In this document: one piece after another, positions 51,983-60,111 of the stretch
How the letters are laid out: each line of letters begins with the position of its first letter
Numbering within the stretch: the stretch's first letter is position 1
Assembly: GCF_900069005.2 (NCBI RefSeq)
Contig: NZ_LN831279.1
Location: 3,334,868 to 3,398,867 of the forward strand
Length of the DNA: 64,000 bases
DNA from: Paenibacillus sp. GM2
GTDB lineage: Bacteria; Bacillota; Bacilli; Paenibacillales; Paenibacillaceae
Direction of reading: 5' to 3'
The notes under the pieces: generated by a model
Told to the model about the DNA's origin: nothing
The model's database searches: none
What the model saw: the letters and a program-made list of their open reading frames with translations, nothing else
Translations under genes and position numbers: made by a program

Positions 51983-52439
51983 ATTCCGTAGATCGGACAG
52001 GTACACATATCTCGCAGTACTCATTACGAGTCATATCACCCATGTATCTTTCCATAATCGGTCTTTGATCCATTTGATAACCGCTGTCTTGAAGAGCGGG
52101 GAATAGGTTGGACCATGCCTTTTCGATATCCTCTGCCGTATGTTTGACTTTAAAGGTCATATATTCACCACGAGGCAATATGCCTTCACAAATCGCATTA
52201 TCCAGTGGATCGTCCTCGGATAGCACAATACACGCGTCAAATCGGCAGTGTTCAGGAAGCGTGGTTGCCGGATTATCCTGGGGAATTCCGAGTAAAATCG
52301 TCGATGCCGTAAGCAAATTCCGCTCCTTGGCCCATTTTTTCAGCGTCTCCATCGCCTGATGGTTGGCTGGACCATAGGGACCCGTCTGGCGAACATATGC
52401 AATTCGATATTGCGGTATCACTTCGACCTTAATATTCAT
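51969..52439 (-). CDS. GyrI-like / AraC effector-binding domain protein
   Basis: A 156-residue stand-alone GyrI-like (SHS2) domain. It begins with the characteristic VEVIPQYRIAYVRQTGPYG and contains FDACIVLSEDDP and GEYMTFKVKHTAEDIEKAW, as in SbmC/GyrI and the effector domains of AraC-type activators. No DNA-binding part is present. Such proteins bind small hydrophobic ligands or hydrolyse xenobiotics. Convergent and overlapping with the phosphodiester glycosidase gene. Confidence 0.88.
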   Translation of the reverse strand: MNIKVEVIPQYRIAYVRQTGPYGPANHQAMETLKKWAKERNLLTASTILLGIPQDNPATTLPEHCRFDACIVLSEDDPLDNAICEGILPRGEYMTFKVKHTAEDIEKAWSNLFPALQDSGYQMDQRPIMERYMGDMTRNEYCEICVPVRSTESTGL

Positions 52440-52539
52440 GCATTTTCATCCTCTCATAGGGAATATCTGATACATTTCGAATGCTAACATGGTATAAAAA
52501 ATATTCATAACTTTTTTTCTATTTCCAATTCTGAAGATC

Positions 52540-52578
52540 AAAAAAGTACGAGCCATTTATTATGGTCTCGTACTTTTT
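52540..52578. terminator. Terminator of the second dehydrogenase gene
   Basis: AAAAAGTACGAG and CTCGTACTTTTT form a perfect stem, T-rich on both strands. It lies 23 bp after the dehydrogenase stop. Confidence 0.8.
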
Positions 52579-52600
52579 GTCATTTGTATTTTTGCGCCCC

Positions 52601-53587
52601 CTAATTCGAATCCGCAGGGAAGCGTATACCGATTTGCCGTCTTGCTTCTTCCATAATCTCCGCCACAAGCAGAGAATGGATAAGCGAGTTGACACTGCTC
52701 TCGCGCAGTCCGGTCTCGATCAGATCAATGAACTCACGAGCTTCATAGAACATCGATTCCTGCATTTGCGGCTGCCGCAAATCCTCAATCGTGCCATCGC
52801 GATAAATGATTTTCACATCATAAGGCTGATTAATCCGCTCGATTACCAGCGTTCCGTTCTCCCCTTGAATCTCCGCTGGCAGATAGGAATCAGCGATCTT
52901 CGAATACATCACCGCTGCATCCATTTCATCATAATTCATAATAATGCTGCCTTCGCCATCCGCACCGGACGGCAATAAAATTCCGTTAGCCTTAATTTGT
53001 TTGGGCTTTCCGAACAAGGTGACCATCGGGTAGATACAATAGGTTCCAAGATCCATTAGCGCTCCGTTGGAGAATTCGGGATTAAAAGCGTTTAATACCG
53101 TTCCTTGCTTAAATGCATCATAACGGGAGGAGTATTGACAATAGCTCGCAAAATACCTGCGTACTTGCCCCAGCTTATATAAATTGTTCTGAACTACCCG
53201 AAAATTTGGCATCAGCGTGGATTTCATCGCTTCCATTAACAATACATTGTTGCGTTTCGCAGCTTCGATCATGTTTCGAGTCTCTGCCGCATTGGATGCC
53301 ATCGGCTTCTCACACAATACATGCTTTCCCTGATCCATACATATAATAGCCTGTTCCATATGGAGAGAATTCGGGCTGGCGATATATACAGCATCTATTT
53401 CCGGACTAGATGCCATGGCTGACACGTCTGTATATACGGTCGGATTTCCGTATTTGGCACCAAAGGCTCTCCCTTTCTCTTCTGTACGAGAATATACCGC
53501 TGTTAAGGCGAAGCGTTCCGTTTCCATTGCCGCATCAATAAAGCGCTCCGTAATCCAGTTCGTTCCGATAATTCCGAATCGCACCAT
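52601..53587 (-). CDS. Gfo/Idh/MocA-family oxidoreductase, second
   Basis: A 328-residue dehydrogenase with Rossmann motif FGIIGTNWITERFIDAAME at the N-terminus and HVLCEKPMASNAAETRNMIE (about 87-106) with the catalytic lysine. It is divergent from an SGNH hydrolase gene 209 bp away, mirroring the pairing at 42970-44657. Overall sequence differs considerably from that paralogue. Start at ATG 53587 (AAGGGG nine bases upstream); the TTG at 53596 abuts the ribosome binding site. Sugar substrate unknown. Confidence 0.9.
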   Translation of the reverse strand: MVRFGIIGTNWITERFIDAAMETERFALTAVYSRTEEKGRAFGAKYGNPTVYTDVSAMASSPEIDAVYIASPNSLHMEQAIICMDQGKHVLCEKPMASNAAETRNMIEAAKRNNVLLMEAMKSTLMPNFRVVQNNLYKLGQVRRYFASYCQYSSRYDAFKQGTVLNAFNPEFSNGALMDLGTYCIYPMVTLFGKPKQIKANGILLPSGADGEGSIIMNYDEMDAAVMYSKIADSYLPAEIQGENGTLVIERINQPYDVKIIYRDGTIEDLRQPQMQESMFYEAREFIDLIETGLRESSVNSLIHSLLVAEIMEEARRQIGIRFPADSN

Positions 53588-53796
53588 ACTATTCAACCCC
53601 TTTTTTCTCTAGTATTAATAAAATATCCGATTTTGAACACGCTATCAACATTCTCTCATGAGAAACATCACATGTCTACCTTTCACAAACCCTTCATCAA
53701 TATAGAATGAATCAGCCGCCAACACACTTGCGTTTTGCTTGGGCACTAATCTACAATAGAATCAAGATCATGAAGCATGAAAATGAGGTGAGTACG

Positions 53797-54555
53797 ATGA
53801 GTGAGCGCGACGTTGACTTGATGAGCGGAGACACCAAATATATGATTTCCGGTGATTCTATTTCCAAAGGAGTCATCTATGATGAAGAGCGCAACAAATA
53901 TGTTATTCTGGAGGAGAATTATGTCTCACTCCTGCAGCAGAAATTGAAGGGCGCGGTCCGCAACACAGCCCGGTTCGGCAATACCCTGATGAAGGGCTTC
54001 AGCAATCTGAAGCGAGATGTGGACAAGGATAAGCCCAATGTTGTCTTGATTGAATATGGCGGCAATGACTGCGACTTCAATTGGAATGAGATCGCCGATA
54101 ACCCCGAAGCGGAGCATAGCCCCAAGACGGATTTCAATACATTTGAGAAAATGCTGACGGAAGCTATTGAATATTTAAAGAAGCAGCAAATTACTCCTAT
54201 TCTGATGAACCTGCCGCCTCTGAATGCAGATAAATATTTTAAATGGGTCAGCAGGAGCAGTCCGGATGCCGAGAAGAACATTCTAAAATGGCTGGGCAGC
54301 GTAACGAAAATATACTGGTGGCAGGAAAGATACAACTCTACCATCCTGAAAGTCTCCGAATTGACGAAGACCAAGTATATCGACGTACGCGGCGCATTTC
54401 TGCAACACCCAGACTTCACCAAATTCCTGTGCTCGGACGGAATTCACCCTAATCAGGAAGGCCATCGCATCATCAGCGAGAAGGTGCTTGAATTCGTGAA
54501 GAGCAACTATCAATACCTTCTGCTCGACTCCAAGAACAATCTGGCCTTGGAATAA
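53797..54555 (+). CDS. SGNH-family hydrolase, second
   Basis: A 252-residue SGNH hydrolase. It has YMISGDSISKGVIYDEER (block I, catalytic serine), ARFGNTLMKG (block II), IEYGGNDCDFNWN (block III asparagine) and DGIHPNQEGH (block V). No signal peptide. The acyl substrate is unknown. The frame is open to 53707, but the ATG at 53797 with GAGGTGAG five bases upstream is clearly the start. Divergent from the dehydrogenase gene. Confidence 0.88.
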   Translation: MSERDVDLMSGDTKYMISGDSISKGVIYDEERNKYVILEENYVSLLQQKLKGAVRNTARFGNTLMKGFSNLKRDVDKDKPNVVLIEYGGNDCDFNWNEIADNPEAEHSPKTDFNTFEKMLTEAIEYLKKQQITPILMNLPPLNADKYFKWVSRSSPDAEKNILKWLGSVTKIYWWQERYNSTILKVSELTKTKYIDVRGAFLQHPDFTKFLCSDGIHPNQEGHRIISEKVLEFVKSNYQYLLLDSKNNLALE

Positions 54556-54566
54556 AGCTAAAGACA

Positions 54567-54611
54567 AAGATCCAGATCTCGATAATAACGATTCGAGAAT
54601 GGGTCTTTTTT
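54567..54611 (+). terminator. Terminator of the second SGNH gene
   Basis: AAAGATCCAGATCTCGA pairs with TCGAGAATGGGTCTTT, followed by T residues. Confidence 0.75.
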
Positions 54612-54727
54612 GCGGTCTGAAATGATTGGCATAGGATGTTACGTCTCTTAATCCTGACCTTTAAAAATAGCTCTATACATATCCATAATTATCCATTATA
54701 ATCATATTGCACCATAGATAAGCAGCC

Positions 54728-54785
54728 GGGATAAAATATCCCTCGCACCATGCAGATTCCGTTTGAGCCGGATATTTTTTATCCC
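54728..54785 (+). other. Hairpin in the chitosanase upstream region
   Basis: GGGATAAAATATCC (54728-54741) is largely complementary to GGATATTTTTTATCCC (54770-54785). It could be an attenuator or the end of a lost gene. No gene is visible in the 54612-54982 gap. Confidence 0.35.
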
Positions 54786-54792
54786 AATAAAG

Positions 54793-54806
54793 TTTAAGCG
54801 CTTAAA
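54793..54806. promoter_or_regulatory. LacI-family-like operator 1 of the chitosanase gene
   Basis: TTTAAGCGCTTAAA is a perfect 14-bp palindrome with the central CG typical of LacI/CcpA-type operators. Confidence 0.55.
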
Positions 54807-54903
54807 TTTAAAGTGTGAGGAGGTCGATCATCCCAAGCATATTATTCCTTTAATTATTACAGCATTCAATGGAACATCCGGAGGTTATTCTTCATCCCAA
54901 AAG

Positions 54904-54917
54904 TTAAAGCGCTTTAA
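54904..54917. promoter_or_regulatory. LacI-family-like operator 2 of the chitosanase gene
   Basis: TTAAAGCGCTTTAA is a second perfect palindrome, 111 bp from the first (about ten and a half helical turns) and 66 bp before the start codon. Repression by looping is possible. Confidence 0.55.
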
Positions 54918-54982
54918 TTATCAAATTAACATCCACGCCTGATTATCAAATTTGCCAAAATAAATGATGGAGGGAATTAGGA

Positions 54983-55981
54983 ATGAAAATGACACCCGAA
55001 AAAGGAACTCATCCTAAGGGAAGATTTACAGCGATTATGCTCAGCTTTGCCCTGCTCAGCTCAATGGTCTCATTTTCCGGTCCTGTGCAAACAAAGGCAT
55101 ATGCCGAGCTTCTTGAGAACAATACGGATACGGAAGCTACGCAAACTTTGACCCTTACGGAAAAACAAACTAACGCTCAAGAGATCAGCCCTATGGCTGC
55201 TGAAACCCCCGAATCCAAATTTTCACCGCAAACCCTTCAATTTTTGAAAACAAATACGGGCCTTGACGCAGAACAGTGGGATAACATCATGAAGCTTGTC
55301 AACAAGCCGGAGCAGGACGACCTTAACTGGACCAAATATTACGGTTATTGCGAAAATATTGACGACGACCGCGGCTATACGATCGGCATTTTCGGAGCCA
55401 CCACAGGCGGGCCAAATGACGAAGGGCCGGATGCTCCCGAATTATTCAAAGAATACGACCGGATCAAAGGAGCCAGTAACCCAAGTGTGGAAGGCGCGCT
55501 GAAACGGCTCGGAATTAACGGAAAAATGAAAAATGGCATTCTGGTTATTTCAGACAGCAACAGCACCTTCGTTAAAAAGATCAACAGTCTGCAAAATGAC
55601 TCCGCCTGGAGAGAAGCTATGTGGCGCACCTTCTATAATGTCTACATTAAATATAGTGTCGATCAGGCCAAAAAACGCGGCTTTAATTCGGCTTTGACCA
55701 TCGGTTCTTTTGTCGACACGGCATTGAACCAAGGGGCAACAGGCGATTCCGGCAGTCTGCAAGGCATCCTGTCCCGCTCGGGCAGCAGCAAGGATGAAAA
55801 GACATTTATGACGAAATTTTACGCGGAGCGGACCAAAGTAGTTGATACCAATCAATACAACACACCTCCAAACGGTAAAAATCGTGTCAAACAATGGAGT
55901 ACGCTCCTGAGCATGGGAGAGACCGATCTGAAAAACGCCGATGCTGCGATCAAACAAGTAACTAATTGGAAATTGAAATAA
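54983..55981 (+). CDS. csn: Secreted chitosanase, GH46
   Basis: A 332-residue secreted chitosanase with a signal peptide (cleavage after about residue 41, KAYA), a Thr/Glu-rich linker (about 45-75) and a GH46 catalytic domain. The signature YYGYCENIDDDRGYTIGIFG places the general acid at E124; D146 in GGPNDEG is the likely second catalytic residue. It hydrolyses beta-1,4 links of chitosan outside the cell. GGAGGGA precedes the ATG. Two palindromic operators upstream suggest control by a LacI-type regulator that is not in this window. Confidence 0.93.
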   Translation: MKMTPEKGTHPKGRFTAIMLSFALLSSMVSFSGPVQTKAYAELLENNTDTEATQTLTLTEKQTNAQEISPMAAETPESKFSPQTLQFLKTNTGLDAEQWDNIMKLVNKPEQDDLNWTKYYGYCENIDDDRGYTIGIFGATTGGPNDEGPDAPELFKEYDRIKGASNPSVEGALKRLGINGKMKNGILVISDSNSTFVKKINSLQNDSAWREAMWRTFYNVYIKYSVDQAKKRGFNSALTIGSFVDTALNQGATGDSGSLQGILSRSGSSKDEKTFMTKFYAERTKVVDTNQYNTPPNGKNRVKQWSTLLSMGETDLKNADAAIKQVTNWKLK

Positions 55982-56019
55982 ACCCGATGTCCGGGTAAAT
56001 AAGCAGCTATACTAGAATA

Positions 56020-56057
56020 AAAAGCAGGGGGCATCGCCGAAGATGCGCCCTGCTTTT
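56020..56057. terminator. Terminator of csn
   Basis: AAAAGCAGGGGGCATC/GATGCGCCCTGCTTTT with a short loop, about 40 bp after the stop. Confidence 0.8.
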
Positions 56058-56149
56058 CTTCATTTACATATATATTATCACTCGTATTTCAATTGATACG
56101 CACCAGCCCCATAAACTGCAAAGAGCGTCCTATTTTACACTTTCTCGGT

Positions 56150-56653
56150 CTATTGCCCCTTCCGGGCCTGAAGCTCCTGCCATACTTTTTTATTGCTGTA
56201 CTGCTTGTCGGAGCTGATATCCTTGCCAAACCATGCAGGTGCAGCAAAGCTCTCCGCCTCTTCCAGCGAAGCAAACTCCACCTCCAGCACCAGCAGCTGA
56301 ATTTGTTCGTAATCGTCCATTTCGATCACACGGTCTCCCCATACCGCCGTAGTCCGTTTTTTAATTAGCGGCACAGCTTGATGAGTATCAATCATTTGTT
56401 CATAGATCCCTTTGGAGATGGAATACTCCACTTCCTCCCGGGCAATCCCGTGACCTTTTTTGAAGGTATGCGTATATTCGACTTTCCCGCTGGCCAGATC
56501 ATCAATTTTACGGACTCTCAGCTCCTGATCTCCATGCAAAGCGAGATATGTCTGCTCGATGATCTGCTCTCTTTCAATCTGAATCTCGCCTTCTTTGATC
56601 CTATTCGCCGGATACTCCGACAATAGAAACTTACGTTCAATTTCAAGTGACAT
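56150..56653 (-). CDS. CYTH-domain (triphosphate tunnel) protein
   Basis: A 167-residue CYTH protein. It begins with the defining ExExK motif (LEIERKFLL) and has the alternating charged strands of a triphosphate tunnel (QELRVRKIDD, VEYTHTFKKGHGIAREEVE, LLVLEVEFASLEEA). Members hydrolyse inorganic triphosphate or thiamine triphosphate, or cyclise ATP. Triphosphatase activity is the most likely for this size. AAGGAG lies seven bases before the ATG at 56653. Single gene, convergent with csn. Confidence 0.92.
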   Translation of the reverse strand: MSLEIERKFLLSEYPANRIKEGEIQIEREQIIEQTYLALHGDQELRVRKIDDLASGKVEYTHTFKKGHGIAREEVEYSISKGIYEQMIDTHQAVPLIKKRTTAVWGDRVIEMDDYEQIQLLVLEVEFASLEEAESFAAPAWFGKDISSDKQYSNKKVWQELQARKGQ

Positions 56654-56735
56654 CACAATTCTCCTTAGTCCTCAATCTAAGCTCTGATCCATTCCATTTT
56701 ATCTCATCTGTTCTTAAGTATAACATTGCCTTTCA

Positions 56736-56778
56736 AAATAAAATATCCTGTCCCACTTCGCTCCGTGAGACAGGATAT
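56736..56778 (-). terminator. Terminator of htpG
   Basis: ATATCCTGTC/GACAGGATAT arms with an inner TCAC/GTGG-like pairing, followed by TTTTATTTTG on the minus strand. It lies about 75 bp after the stop. Confidence 0.75.
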
Positions 56779-56854
56779 CGCTGCCAAATATGCCTTGGCT
56801 AAATCGCTACTCATATCTAGCATGACAAATCTGACTAAACTCTTCAATCCATGC

Positions 56855-58738
56855 TTACTGCATGATTTTGCAAATATTGTTGGTGAAGTCAACCGGATCT
56901 TCAATCGGCAGACCTTCGATCAACAGGGCCTGATTGTAGAGCAAGTTCGTGTAAAGATTCAGTTTATCTTTATTATCCACGGCAAAAGCATCCTTCATCG
57001 CCTCGAACACTTGATGATTCACGTTGATTTCCAGCACTTTATCAGCCTTCACTTCTTGGCCGCTTGGCATTGCATTCAGCACTTTCTCCATTTCGATCGA
57101 TACTTCGCCTTCAGAGGAGAGACAGACCGGATGGGATTTAAGGCGCTTGGACGCTTTGACCTTCTTCACTTTACCGCCAAGGAAGCCGCTCATATACTCG
57201 AACAGGTCTTTATTTTCCGACTCGTCCGCTTTAGCCGCTTCATCATTGGCATCTGCTTCGATACCAAGATCGCCGCTGGATACGGATTTGAATTCCTTTT
57301 CCTTGTAATTCATGATCACTTTAATCGCAAACTCATCGATATCATCGGTGAGATACAGAATTTCATAGCCTTTATCGGCTACCATTTCCGTCTGTGGCAG
57401 CTTCTCAAGCCGTTCAACCGACTCGCCGGCGGCATAATAGATATACTTCTGATCCTCTGGCATTCTCGATATGTATTCATCCAGGGTCACCAGCTTCTTC
57501 TCTTGAGAGGACGTGAACAGAAGCAGATCCTGCAGCACTTCCTTATTCATGCCATAATCATTATACACGCCGAATTTCAATTGACGGCCAAAGGACTCAT
57601 AAAACTTCTCATACTTGTCGCGATCATCCTTAAGCAAGGCTTGCAATTGGCTCTTGATCTTGCTCTGAATGTTTTTGGCGATCATTTTCAGCTGACGGTC
57701 ATGCTGCAGCATTTCCCGAGAAATGTTCAGCGACAAATCCTCGGAATCAACCATCCCTTTGACGAAGCTGAAATAATCCGGCAGCAGGTCGCTGCATTTG
57801 TCCATGATCAGCACGCCGTTGGAGTAGAGCTCAAGCCCCTTCTCATATTCCTTGGTGTAATAATCGAAAGGCGTCTTCTCCGGAATGAACAGGATCGCAT
57901 TGTAGACGATAGCGCCGTCCGCCTTGATATGGATATGCGAGATCGGTTTGTCGAACCCGTAACGCTTCTCCATGTAGAAATTCTCGTAATCCTCGTCAGT
58001 CAGCTCGCTTTTGTTCTTGCGCCAGATCGGCACCATGCTGTTCACTGTCTGTTCTTCGACAAAATCCTCGAATTCATTCTCGCTGCCTTCCTTAGGACGA
58101 CTCGATTGAATATCCATCTTGATCGGATATCTGATGAAGTCGGAATACTTCTTGATGATCGATCTTAAACGATACTCTTCAAGATACTCGTCGTAATTCT
58201 CATCTTCCGTATTCTGCTTAATCTTAAGCGTAATTTCCGTACCTACATTATCCTTCTCACAAGCCTCAATTGTATAACCATCCGCACCCGCGGAATGCCA
58301 TTGATAGGCTTCGTTGCTGCCCAAAGCGCGGCTAGTTACCGTAACGTCGTCGGCTACCATAAATGCGGAATAGAAGCCTACGCCGAACTGCCCGATAATG
58401 TTATGTCCATCCTTCGCCTCATTTTCATTCTTGAAAGCAAAAGATCCGCTATTGGCGATGATCCCCAGGTTATTCTCCAGTTCTTCCTTCGTCATCCCGA
58501 TACCTGTATCGGAAATAGTCAGGGTGCGGCTCTCTTTATCCACCGCGAGCTTAATATAGTAATCGTCTTTGTTAAAGACCAGATTATCATCGGTCAAAGC
58601 TTTGTAATAAATCTTGTCAATCGCATCGCTCGAATTGGAGATCAGTTCCCTCAGGAATATTTCCTTTTGTGTGTAGATGGAATTGATCATCATTTCCAGC
58701 AATCTTTTGGATTCTGCTCTGAATTCTTTCTTAGCCAT
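56855..58738 (-). CDS. htpG: Hsp90 chaperone HtpG
   Basis: A 627-residue bacterial Hsp90. The N-terminal GHKL ATPase domain contains FLRELISNSSDAIDK (about 23-37), TISDTGIGMTKEEL and the lid/GQFGVGFYSAFMVAD (about 117-131). Middle and C-terminal dimerisation domains are complete. It assists folding under stress in the cytoplasm. The ATG at 58738 gives the conserved MAKKEFRAESKRL start. A perfect CIRCE operator and a consensus sigma-A promoter lie upstream. Regulation by HrcA is therefore likely, unlike in Bacillus subtilis, where htpG is not under CIRCE control. Confidence 0.97.
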   Translation of the reverse strand: MAKKEFRAESKRLLEMMINSIYTQKEIFLRELISNSSDAIDKIYYKALTDDNLVFNKDDYYIKLAVDKESRTLTISDTGIGMTKEELENNLGIIANSGSFAFKNENEAKDGHNIIGQFGVGFYSAFMVADDVTVTSRALGSNEAYQWHSAGADGYTIEACEKDNVGTEITLKIKQNTEDENYDEYLEEYRLRSIIKKYSDFIRYPIKMDIQSSRPKEGSENEFEDFVEEQTVNSMVPIWRKNKSELTDEDYENFYMEKRYGFDKPISHIHIKADGAIVYNAILFIPEKTPFDYYTKEYEKGLELYSNGVLIMDKCSDLLPDYFSFVKGMVDSEDLSLNISREMLQHDRQLKMIAKNIQSKIKSQLQALLKDDRDKYEKFYESFGRQLKFGVYNDYGMNKEVLQDLLLFTSSQEKKLVTLDEYISRMPEDQKYIYYAAGESVERLEKLPQTEMVADKGYEILYLTDDIDEFAIKVIMNYKEKEFKSVSSGDLGIEADANDEAAKADESENKDLFEYMSGFLGGKVKKVKASKRLKSHPVCLSSEGEVSIEMEKVLNAMPSGQEVKADKVLEINVNHQVFEAMKDAFAVDNKDKLNLYTNLLYNQALLIEGLPIEDPVDFTNNICKIMQ

Positions 58739-58802
58739 GAATGAATAATCTCCCTTCAATGATATCGTTAGGATCACAATGTTAAATTTCTACATTCCAC
58801 TC

Positions 58803-58829
58803 TTAGCACTCATACATCCAGAGTGCTAA
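58803..58829. promoter_or_regulatory. CIRCE operator (HrcA site) of htpG
   Basis: TTAGCACTC-N9-GAGTGCTAA, a perfect match to the CIRCE consensus. It lies just downstream of the -10 hexamer, in the 5' leader, where HrcA blocks transcription. Confidence 0.95.
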
Positions 58830-58840
58830 CACATAACTTT

Positions 58841-58869
58841 ATATTAAATATCCTAATTTTCAATGTCAA
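58841..58869 (-). promoter_or_regulatory. Sigma-A promoter of htpG
   Basis: On the minus strand TTGACA (58869-58864), 17 nt, TAATAT (58846-58841). It is nearly consensus and ends 12 bp before the CIRCE element. The remainder up to 59325 has no gene; it holds the palindrome CGGTCAAAATGACCG (59012-59026), a TGGTCA/TGACCA pair near 59062-59100, and the hrtA terminator. Confidence 0.85.
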
Positions 58870-59236
58870 TATCTCCTTGTGATATTCGTGCTTTTCTATT
58901 CGTTCTCTCCAATTTGAAACCTGTTAAGAGCATTTCAACAGCAAGAACTTGTTTAGATAAGCGTGGAAATCACATAGAAATTCTAAAACCAGCCTGATCG
59001 CCTCTATTCAGCGGTCAAAATGACCGTTATAGCAAGAAAGAAACAACTTCGCTCTCCTAATGGTCACTTCTGGCCTTTAGAGGAAAAAACGCGGTGACCA
59101 AAGCGATTTTTGCCCTATCGCGAAATAAGTGTCCATGGCAAAGCGGGTATATCCAAGCTTCAAACGCTACTGGTCAATCTTGTCCGCTGGGTCGGATAGA
59201 ATAATTGGGTGCAACCGCCGGTTTGAACACACAAAC

Positions 59237-59277
59237 GGGGCGTCCCCGGGTCGGATGATCGACCTTTGAGACGCCCC
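59237..59277 (-). terminator. Possible terminator of hrtBA
   Basis: GGGGCGTC (59237-59244) and GACGCCCC (59270-59277) form a GC-rich stem 49 bp after hrtA. No good T-run follows. Confidence 0.5.
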
Positions 59278-59325
59278 CTTGAAGAAGCCATATGCTGCCT
59301 GACCAAAGCCTGAGGCGGATAACCG

Positions 59326-60111
59326 TTACAGTTCTCTCTCCGACAACTTGCCGTCTTCGATGTATACGATGCGATCACACAAGTCGAGCATCCGGTGGTC
59401 ATGAGTGACCATGACGGCGGCTTTGCCGCGCTGCTTCACCTCAGCCGCCAGCATCTCCACGACAGCTCGGCCCCGCTCAGAGTCCAGACTGGCCGTCGGC
59501 TCATCTGCGAGAATGATCTCCGGATCATTCATCCAAGCCCGAGCGATGGACACACGCTGACGTTCTCCACCGGACAAGCTGTCCGGATAATGCTTCAAGC
59601 GATGTCCCAGACCAAGCTCGCGCAGCAGCTTCTCTGCCTTGGCGTGTGATTCCCTGCGCGATTTGCCGGCTAATTCGCCAATCAGAATCAATTGATCGAT
59701 GACGCTGAGATAAGGAATCAGATTGGCCGATTGAAAGACGAAGCCAATCTTGTCGAGCCGGATTTGGTTCAGCTTCTTCTCCGGCAATTGGCTAATCTCT
59801 TGATTACCGATCCAGATTTGTCCGCTAGTTGGCGACAATAGCGCCCCGGCAATCGAGAGGAAGGTACTCTTTCCAGCACCCGAAGGGCCTACAAGAGCGA
59901 CAAATTCGCCCGCCTTCACCTCCAGTGAAATGTGATCCAGCACCTGCACAGAGGTGTCCCCATCACCGTACACCTTGCTGATATTTTGCAGCAGCAGCTT
60001 GGTATTCACAGCAGCTGTGCCTCGTGCGCCTGCAAGCTTAGCAGCATTATTTTCATCGTTGTCGATTTGCTTATTCAAGTAATCCGTCGCCTTATTCATG
60101 ACTGTACTCAT
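59326..60111 (-). CDS. hrtA: Heme efflux ABC transporter ATPase HrtA
   Basis: A 261-residue ABC ATPase of the MacB/LolD-like class. Walker A is GPSGAGKST, the signature SLSGGERQRVSIARAW, and Walker B EIILADEPTASLD. A 35-residue N-terminal extension (NKATDYLNKQIDNDENNAAK) precedes the usual HrtA start. It starts right at the hrtB stop (TAAATG) with GGGAGGG seven bases upstream. With HrtB it exports heme or a toxic heme product from the membrane. Assignment follows HrtB and the HssRS genes. Confidence 0.88.
   Translation of the reverse strand: MSTVMNKATDYLNKQIDNDENNAAKLAGARGTAAVNTKLLLQNISKVYGDGDTSVQVLDHISLEVKAGEFVALVGPSGAGKSTFLSIAGALLSPTSGQIWIGNQEISQLPEKKLNQIRLDKIGFVFQSANLIPYLSVIDQLILIGELAGKSRRESHAKAEKLLRELGLGHRLKHYPDSLSGGERQRVSIARAWMNDPEIILADEPTASLDSERGRAVVEMLAAEVKQRGKAAVMVTHDHRMLDLCDRIVYIEDGKLSEREL

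Noticed and set aside
56726..58168. 480-residue plus-strand open frame
   Set aside because: It lies antisense to htpG, a well-conserved gene; composition reflects the complementary codon pattern.
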